Source: DSQQ01 sp964443075
Lineage (GTDB): Bacteria > Chloroflexota > Anaerolineae > 4572-78 > J111
Assembly: GCA_964443075.1 (NCBI GenBank)
Contig: CAYUCB010000292.1
Span: 1-9,527 of the forward strand
Length of the DNA stretch: 9,527 bases
Direction: 5' to 3'
How positions within the stretch are numbered: the first letter of the stretch is position 1; each line of letters opens with the position of its first letter. Below the pieces are notes generated by a model. The model worked only from the letters and a program-made list of their open reading frames with translations. It made no database searches and was not told the DNA's origin. Positions 6,085 to 9,527 of the stretch are shown here, piece by piece. The translations under genes and the position numbers were made by a program.

Positions 6085-8094
6085 TTACTTGCCGCAGTTA
6101 GCCAGCGAGATCGGATCCATGACCTCTTTGAAGTTGGAGGCATCCACAATGGAAGTGGGAGCGTATGAACTGGCCGGCGGTTCCTTCCCATTGACGACCG
6201 CGTCGTACAGCACCGTGGCCGCGGTGTTGCCCACATCAAGGCCGGAGATGAACAGGCCGGCCTTGAACCCGCTTGGCTGTTCGGCGGCCCACGGCTTGCA
6301 GGCTTCATAAGAGCCTAGCCCCACCCCAATGATATTGTCGGTGCTGACGCCCGCGGTGGCCAGCGCATTCAGCGTGCCCAGAACACCTTCGTCGTTGCAG
6401 CCAAAGACCACCCAATGGGTGATGTCAGGGTTGGCGGTGATGACCGGGCCGGCCGCGTCTTGAGCCGACAGAGCTTCGCCGGTATACGGCACGGGGAAGA
6501 CCTGGTCTTTCGGTACGCCAGCGGCGATGATGGCGGCTTTCTCATTGTCGGTGCGGTCGTTGCAGACCGAAAGGGTCTGAACTTCAACCGACAGAACGCC
6601 CACCTTCTTGGCGGAATCTTTGAGCCACTCGCTCTTGGTGAGCAGGTCTGCGGCGGCTTCGCCCACCTTTTTGCCCATATCCTTGCCATCAAAACCGACA
6701 AAGGGCACCGGCTTGCCATCCGCATCCTGAATGCCATCATCGGTGGCGATGAGCACCACCTTGGCCACCTTGGCCTCCTTGGCGGCCTGGGCAATGGCCG
6801 GGCCGATGGTTTGGTCGGGGACGGTGATGGCGATGCCTTTGGCTCCGGCGGAGATGGCGTCGTTCACCAGGCTAACCCCCAGGTTCGGGTCCAGCTTGGC
6901 GTCGAACTTCTTCGCCTCAGCGCCAGCACCGGTCGCGGTTTCAATAAACGAATTTTGCAGGTCAATAAAGTACTGCTGGTCGGCGCCTTTGTTGATGACC
7001 ACAAACAGCGGTTTCTCACCGCTGGCCGGGGCCAAGGGGGGTTCGGTGGCGGTGGATGTCGGTGGCAAGGGGGTTTCGGTGGGGGTAGACGCCGCGATAA
7101 TGGGTTCGGTGATCTCGATGGGGAGGGTGGGCGTAGGCGTGGCGAGCAAAAAGCCGCCCACTTCGCGCAGACCCAAACCCACCAGGCAGGCGGCGATGAC
7201 CAGCCCGGCGGCGGCCAGCCACAGCCAGGTGGGGCGGTTGGGAGCAGGTTTGTCCGTCTGGGGAGGTAAAGCCGGCCGCAGGGCGGCGACAAAGGCGGCG
7301 GCGGTGGGGTAGCGCTCGGACGGGGCTTTGGCTAACATTTTGAGTAAGGCCGCCGCTACTTCGGCCGGCAGGTCGGCTCGCAGGGTTTGTGGCGGCGGCA
7401 CCGGCTTGTGTTCGTGGGCGTAGAGCGTGGCCGGAGTGTTGCCGGGGAAGGGCACGCGCCCGGTCAGCATGTGGTAGGCCACAATGCCCAAAGCGTAGCG
7501 GTCGGCGGCGAGGCCAACCTCGGCGGCCCGGTTGGGGTCGGCTTGTTCCGGGGCCATATATTCGGGCGAACCAACGGTGACGCCGGTGGCGGTTAAACTG
7601 CTGCCTTCGCCCAGGGCTTTAACCAGACCAAAATCGGTCAGGGTGGCCTGCACGCCCTGAACCGTTGCTTCAACCATAATGTTGGCCGGCTTGACATCCC
7701 GATGCACCATCCCCTGGGCGTGGGCGTAATCGAGGGCCTGGGCCATTTGTTCCAGAATGGGCCGGGCGCGTTCCAGCGGCAGAGCGCCCTCGGTCTCCAG
7801 CAAGTCGCGCAAAGTGCGACCGGGCAGGTAGGCCATGGCCAGGTAATAGCGTCCGTTGACCTCGCCGGCCTCGTAAACGGTGACGATGTAGTGATGGCGC
7901 AGCCGGGCGGACAGGCGGGCTTCACGCAGAAAGCGGGTGGCGGCAGCGGGGTCGCTGCTCCAGTGGGGATAGAGCACCTTGAGGGCCACCGGGCGACCCA
8001 AATCGGTGTCGCGGGCCTGGTAAACGGTGGCAAAACCGCCCCGGCCCAATTCCTGGATGATTTCGTATTTGCCGATGGTTTGGAGGTTGGTCAT
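6085..8094 (-). CDS. Ser/Thr protein kinase - transmembrane - AraF-like sugar-binding domain fusion
   Basis: One uninterrupted 669-codon frame. The ATG at 8094 has AGAGG at 8100-8104, five bases upstream. Residues 9-273 are a Hanks-type kinase: glycine loop GRGGFATVY (17-25), ATP Lys39, helix-C Glu58, HRDVKPAN with Asp133, DFG at 154-156, GSPEYMAPEQ (175-184) and DRYALG (198-203). A single hydrophobic helix (about 290-309, WLWLAAAGLVIAACLVG) and a Pro/Thr-rich linker (318-360) lead to an AraF-like periplasmic binding domain (361-669). That domain has VVINKG, SAGAKGIAITVPDQT, LIATDDG, WVVFGCNDEGVLGT and IIGVGLGSYEAC, and ends in NCGK. The expected topology is kinase inside, sugar domain outside. 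The ATPase and permease follow in the same operon and no free binding protein is present, so this may be both the transporter's binding component and a sugar-sensing receptor kinase. All kinase catalytic residues are present. The domain order is seen; the joint role is inferred. Confidence 0.93.
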   Translation of the reverse strand: MTNLQTIGKYEIIQELGRGGFATVYQARDTDLGRPVALKVLYPHWSSDPAAATRFLREARLSARLRHHYIVTVYEAGEVNGRYYLAMAYLPGRTLRDLLETEGALPLERARPILEQMAQALDYAHAQGMVHRDVKPANIMVEATVQGVQATLTDFGLVKALGEGSSLTATGVTVGSPEYMAPEQADPNRAAEVGLAADRYALGIVAYHMLTGRVPFPGNTPATLYAHEHKPVPPPQTLRADLPAEVAAALLKMLAKAPSERYPTAAAFVAALRPALPPQTDKPAPNRPTWLWLAAAGLVIAACLVGLGLREVGGFLLATPTPTLPIEITEPIIAASTPTETPLPPTSTATEPPLAPASGEKPLFVVINKGADQQYFIDLQNSFIETATGAGAEAKKFDAKLDPNLGVSLVNDAISAGAKGIAITVPDQTIGPAIAQAAKEAKVAKVVLIATDDGIQDADGKPVPFVGFDGKDMGKKVGEAAADLLTKSEWLKDSAKKVGVLSVEVQTLSVCNDRTDNEKAAIIAAGVPKDQVFPVPYTGEALSAQDAAGPVITANPDITHWVVFGCNDEGVLGTLNALATAGVSTDNIIGVGLGSYEACKPWAAEQPSGFKAGLFISGLDVGNTAATVLYDAVVNGKEPPASSYAPTSIVDASNFKEVMDPISLANCGK

Positions 8095-8134
8095 CGTTGC
8101 CTCTGAAACTCAGAATAATCAGAATTCAATTTGC

Positions 8135-8186
8135 GTAGGGCGGCATCCCTATGCCACCCGCCGACGCATAGGGATGCGCCGGCTAC
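8135..8186. repeat. REP/MITE-like palindromic element upstream of the kinase gene
   Basis: A perfect 12-bp inverted pair, GCATCCCTATGC at 8143-8154 and GCATAGGGATGC at 8166-8177, surrounds an 11-base spacer. The match goes on imperfectly to GTAG at 8135-8138 and CTAC at 8183-8186. The layout resembles short dispersed REP or MITE elements. In the minus-strand transcript it would lie in the leader 41-92 bases before the kinase start codon, so it may also act there. Only one copy is in this window. Confidence 0.6.
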
Positions 8187-8230
8187 AGGCAAAAATTGGA
8201 TTTACTGAGAATGACATTTAAGCCACCCGG

Positions 8231-8254
8231 CCGGGCCGGCTTGGGCCGGCCCGG
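8231..8254. terminator. Perfect 10-bp all-GC hairpin between retroelement remnant and kinase operon
   Basis: The arms CCGGGCCGGC (8231-8240) and GCCGGCCCGG (8245-8254) are exact complements around a 4-base TTGG loop. No T-run follows on either strand, so intrinsic termination is not certain. It sits in the 317 bases between the template repeat and the kinase gene and could end retroelement transcription. DGRs are also known to use GC hairpins near their repeats, but usually beside the variable repeat. Confidence 0.45.
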
Positions 8255-8300
8255 GGCGTCGAAACGAGTCTACCACCCCGAGCCGGGCCGCTTTATCTTT

Positions 8301-8320
8301 GGTTGAGCCATGGCCCAACC
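8301..8320. repeat. 20-bp near-perfect palindrome
   Basis: The 20 bases at 8301-8320 are self-complementary except for one pair, which becomes a G-U wobble in RNA, and are centred on GCCATGGC. The palindrome lies 91 bases past the end of the template-repeat core in the minus-strand direction. It could be part of the structured 3' part of the retroelement RNA, an operator, or a relic. No coding function is seen between 8095 and 8400. Confidence 0.4.
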
Positions 8321-8411
8321 GGGAACAGGTCTGGCATTTTTTTGACACTACTGCCGCGTCCGTAAACCCGGCAGACTTTGGCCGTTTCAGCTTGATGCCT
8401 GGGGACACCCC

Positions 8412-8546
8412 ACACCGAAACCCAATATTGTTGTTACGATTATCGGGTTGGTTGTTGTTGCGGTTGGCGGCGCGGAGGTTGTCTTCACTGCTTGCGCCCT
8501 GCGGGTTATTGTTCCAACTGCCCCCGCGCAGCACCCATTTGACCTA
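8412..8546 (-). repeat. DGR template repeat (TR), formylglycine-enzyme/C-type-lectin type
   Basis: On the minus strand this stretch would encode WVLRGGSWNNN, then DNLRAANRNNNQPDNRNNN and IGFRC. That is the signature of the variable C-terminal end of FGE-sulfatase/C-type-lectin target proteins of diversity-generating retroelements. Twelve of the roughly 41 codons are AAC or AAT, the codons that adenine mutagenesis diversifies. All are unmutated, as expected for a template and not for a variable copy. An in-frame TAG at 8544-8546 rules out its being the tail of a longer target gene. It begins about 25-40 bases after the avd stop, where DGR templates are expected. Between the NNN cluster and DNLRAA there are extra residues (PQGASSE) compared with the forms I know. 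No matching variable repeat is in the window. Confidence 0.75.
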
Positions 8547-8571
8547 TCCCCACGACTGAATACGGCGGCGG

Positions 8572-8941
8572 TTAAGCCGTCGCCGGTTGTCGCCGCGATT
8601 TTTTTTGCCAGCCGCCGATGAGCCGGCCAATTTCGTCCATCTGGCGGGCGGCGTGTTCAAACTGGTCGGCGCTGAGGCACTGCATGCAAATCATAACTTA
8701 AGCGCAGATAAAGCCGGATTTTGGTTAACAGCCGGTCGGCGGCGGTTAACCGCTCGGCCTGATGAGCCGGTTCTTGCACCGCTTCCAGAATCAAATCGTA
8801 AAAATCCAGAGCCGTCCGGCTGACCCGTTCGGCCAGTAAAAAGCGCTGCGATTTGGGAAAACGCAGCGTGACCGGAATCAGCCAGAGTAAAAAATCGTAG
8901 GTTTTGACAAATAAGGGCGATTGAGGTTTAGGGTCGCTCAT
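8572..8941 (-). pseudogene. avd: DGR accessory protein Avd (four-helix bundle), frameshifted
   Basis: Avd is a small basic helical-bundle protein that binds the DGR reverse transcriptase and is needed for mutagenic reverse transcription. The ATG at 8941 has GGAG at 8948-8951. The protein reads MSDPKPQSPLFVKTYDFLLW, LIPVTLRFPKSQRFLLAERV, ALDFYDLILEA and LLTKIRLYLRLSYDL, matching the family closely. The frame then runs to a stop at 8657-8659. The proper C-terminus, CLSADQFEHAARQMDEIG then RLIGGWQKKSRRQ, lies in another frame and ends at TAA 8572-8574. One extra base around 8678-8689 accounts for the break; the repaired product would be about 122 residues, normal for Avd. The gene overlaps the reverse transcriptase end by 14 nt. 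The break may be a real mutation or a base error. Confidence 0.85.
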
Positions 8942-9230
8942 TTTTGGCTCCAATGGGATATGTTTTAAGGAGGCGCTGGCGCAGCCGCCAGGTATCGCCG
9001 TGAGCGGCGTGGGCAATCCAGCAGCCCAGCGAGGTTTGCCAGTCGGCCAGGCTGAGTTGGCCCAGGCGGTAGGCTTGTCTCTGCCAGCGAAAGCGGCGCA
9101 GGCTGCTGCGGCGCAGGCGGCGGTGGGTTGGCCGGCCTCGAGGGTTAAGGTCCGCTCGAAGCGGTAGGGAAAGCGCACGCCGTAGGCGGTCATGCGCAGG
9201 CTGAGGCGCTGTCTCACTACCCGACATCAC
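8928..9230 (-). pseudogene. DGR reverse transcriptase, C-terminal remnant
   Basis: The last 67 or so residues match the thumb/C-terminal region of retroelement reverse transcriptases: PTHRRLRRSSLRRFRWQRQA, LSLADWQTSLGCWIAHAAHG and DTWRLRQRLL. Family-like sequence covers 8928-9131 only. Between about 9132 and 9230 neither open frame gives recognisable polymerase sequence, and beyond about 9235 the insertion sequence begins. The polymerase core with its YxDD active site is absent from the window. The nominal GTG start at 9230 has no meaning. The stop at 8928-8930 overlaps the avd start, which shows that the two genes formed one transcription and translation unit. The likely cause of the loss is the adjacent insertion. 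Confidence 0.75.
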
Positions 9231-9241
9231 CTTATGTAAAC

Positions 9242-9331
9242 TTGGTTAAGGAACCAAATACCCCAATGAAATTGCCAAATTGGATTAATTGAGCCATAGT
9301 CAGGGTTCAATTAATCCCGCGGAGGCGAACG
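9242..9331 (+). promoter_or_regulatory. Leader of the insertion sequence with hairpin and possible promoter
   Basis: Exact 11-bp arms at 9282-9292 (GGATTAATTGA) and 9307-9317 (TCAATTAATCC) enclose a 14-base loop and end three bases before the GGAGG ribosome binding site at 9321-9325. A smaller exact pair, TTGGTT/AACCAA, lies at 9242-9257. TTGCCA at 9272-9277 and CATAGT at 9295-9300, 17 bases apart, loosely resemble -35 and -10 boxes. A hairpin in this place often protects insertion sequences from read-through transcription. That role is inferred. Confidence 0.4.
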
Positions 9332-9527
9332 ATGGCACAATCAACCCCTTCCCAGCAATTGTATCCCCAGGTAAAAGAACTGTTGCATCAACTGCACAAA
9401 GGCGGGTTGCCCAACCATTTGTTAAACACCCTGGCGATGATAGTCACCGGGCTATTCCTGGGCCGCCACGTCCAATTGTGGGATATAGCGGCCTGGATTC
9501 CCCTGCCGATCCAATTAACCAGTCTGG
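9332..9527 (+). CDS. Transposase, IS4-like, N-terminal fragment (runs off right edge)
   Basis: The ATG at 9332 follows GGAGG by six bases and opens a frame without a stop to the window end (65 codons). It reads MAQSTPSQQLYPQVKELLHQ and LPNHLLNTLAMIVTGLFLGR, then HVQLWDIAAWIPLPIQLTSL. This helical N-terminal pattern, with 'VTGLxLGRHVxLxxIA...P', is what I recall from IS4-group transposases common in Chloroflexota and Cyanobacteria. The DDE catalytic region lies outside the window. It is on the opposite strand to all other genes and directly abuts a truncated reverse transcriptase, in keeping with a mobile element. The family assignment is tentative; another membrane or helical protein is possible. 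Confidence 0.6.
   Translation, partial: MAQSTPSQQLYPQVKELLHQLHKGGLPNHLLNTLAMIVTGLFLGRHVQLWDIAAWIPLPIQLTSL

Noticed and set aside
6415..7312. Long plus-strand open frames (up to 284 codons) opposite the kinase/binding protein
   Set aside because: They are Gly/Gln-rich antisense shadows of a clearly conserved minus-strand gene and show no domain or start signals.
8202..8534. A 110-codon protein starting LRGGSWNNN as a real FGE-like gene
   Set aside because: It has no ribosome binding site, a stop lies just upstream in frame, only the first third resembles the FGE end, and the rest runs through hairpins. A noncoding template repeat fits better.
8942..9217. N-terminal extension of Avd starting at 9217
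   Set aside because: It overlaps the conserved RT frame, is Ala/Thr-rich junk, and the ATG at 8941 has its own GGAG and begins the family-like sequence.
8303..9298. Shared word TTGAGCCAT at 8303-8311 and 9290-9298 as a target duplication or end repeat
   Set aside because: Nine bases shared at two places about 1 kb apart, each inside a different hairpin, is not enough; neither lies at a clear element boundary.
1..9527. CRISPR arrays, tRNA or rRNA genes
   Set aside because: No regularly spaced repeats and no recognisable tRNA cloverleaf or rRNA segments were seen on either strand.

Overview
The window looks like a chromosomal segment of a GC-rich, free-living bacterium, most likely a Chloroflexota (Anaerolineae-type) genome. 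That placement is an inference from the DUF5107/TPR protein, the Ser/Thr kinase fused to a sugar-binding domain, the arabinose-type ABC transporter and the formylglycine-enzyme-type retroelement template. There is no rRNA or other marker gene to confirm it. Every gene lies on the minus strand except a transposase fragment at the right edge, so the biological reading order runs from right to left.

Right edge (about 9220-9527): the start of an insertion sequence pointing out of the window, with a hairpin leader, a good ribosome binding site and the first 65 codons of an IS4-like transposase. Next to it (8404-9131) is the wreck of a diversity-generating retroelement (DGR): the C-terminal end of a reverse transcriptase overlapping an avd accessory gene by 14 nt, then a template-repeat-like stretch rich in AAC/AAT codons. 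The reverse transcriptase lacks its catalytic part, avd carries a one-base frameshift, and no variable-repeat target gene is present. From 8095 to 8400 there is no gene, but there are several strong inverted repeats.

Centre (3266-8094): a three-gene sugar-uptake operon. Its first gene is unusual. A cytoplasmic Ser/Thr protein kinase, one membrane helix, a Pro/Thr-rich linker and a complete AraF-like sugar-binding domain form one uninterrupted 669-residue protein. Two hairpins follow, then an AraG/RbsA-like double ATPase, overlapped by 4 nt by an AraH/RbsC-like permease. No separate binding protein is present, so the fused domain may both deliver sugar to the permease and act as the sensor of a receptor kinase. 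The ATPase has Glu in place of the essential Gly of its first Walker A motif.

Left (1-3098): after a 167-base gap comes a large DUF5107 plus TPR-repeat protein of carbohydrate-utilisation type. Its homology runs on through two in-frame stops and one frameshift and leaves the window at the left edge. Either the gene is decaying or the assembly carries several base errors. The same question applies to the avd frameshift and the ATPase substitution. The kinase fusion and the permease are intact.
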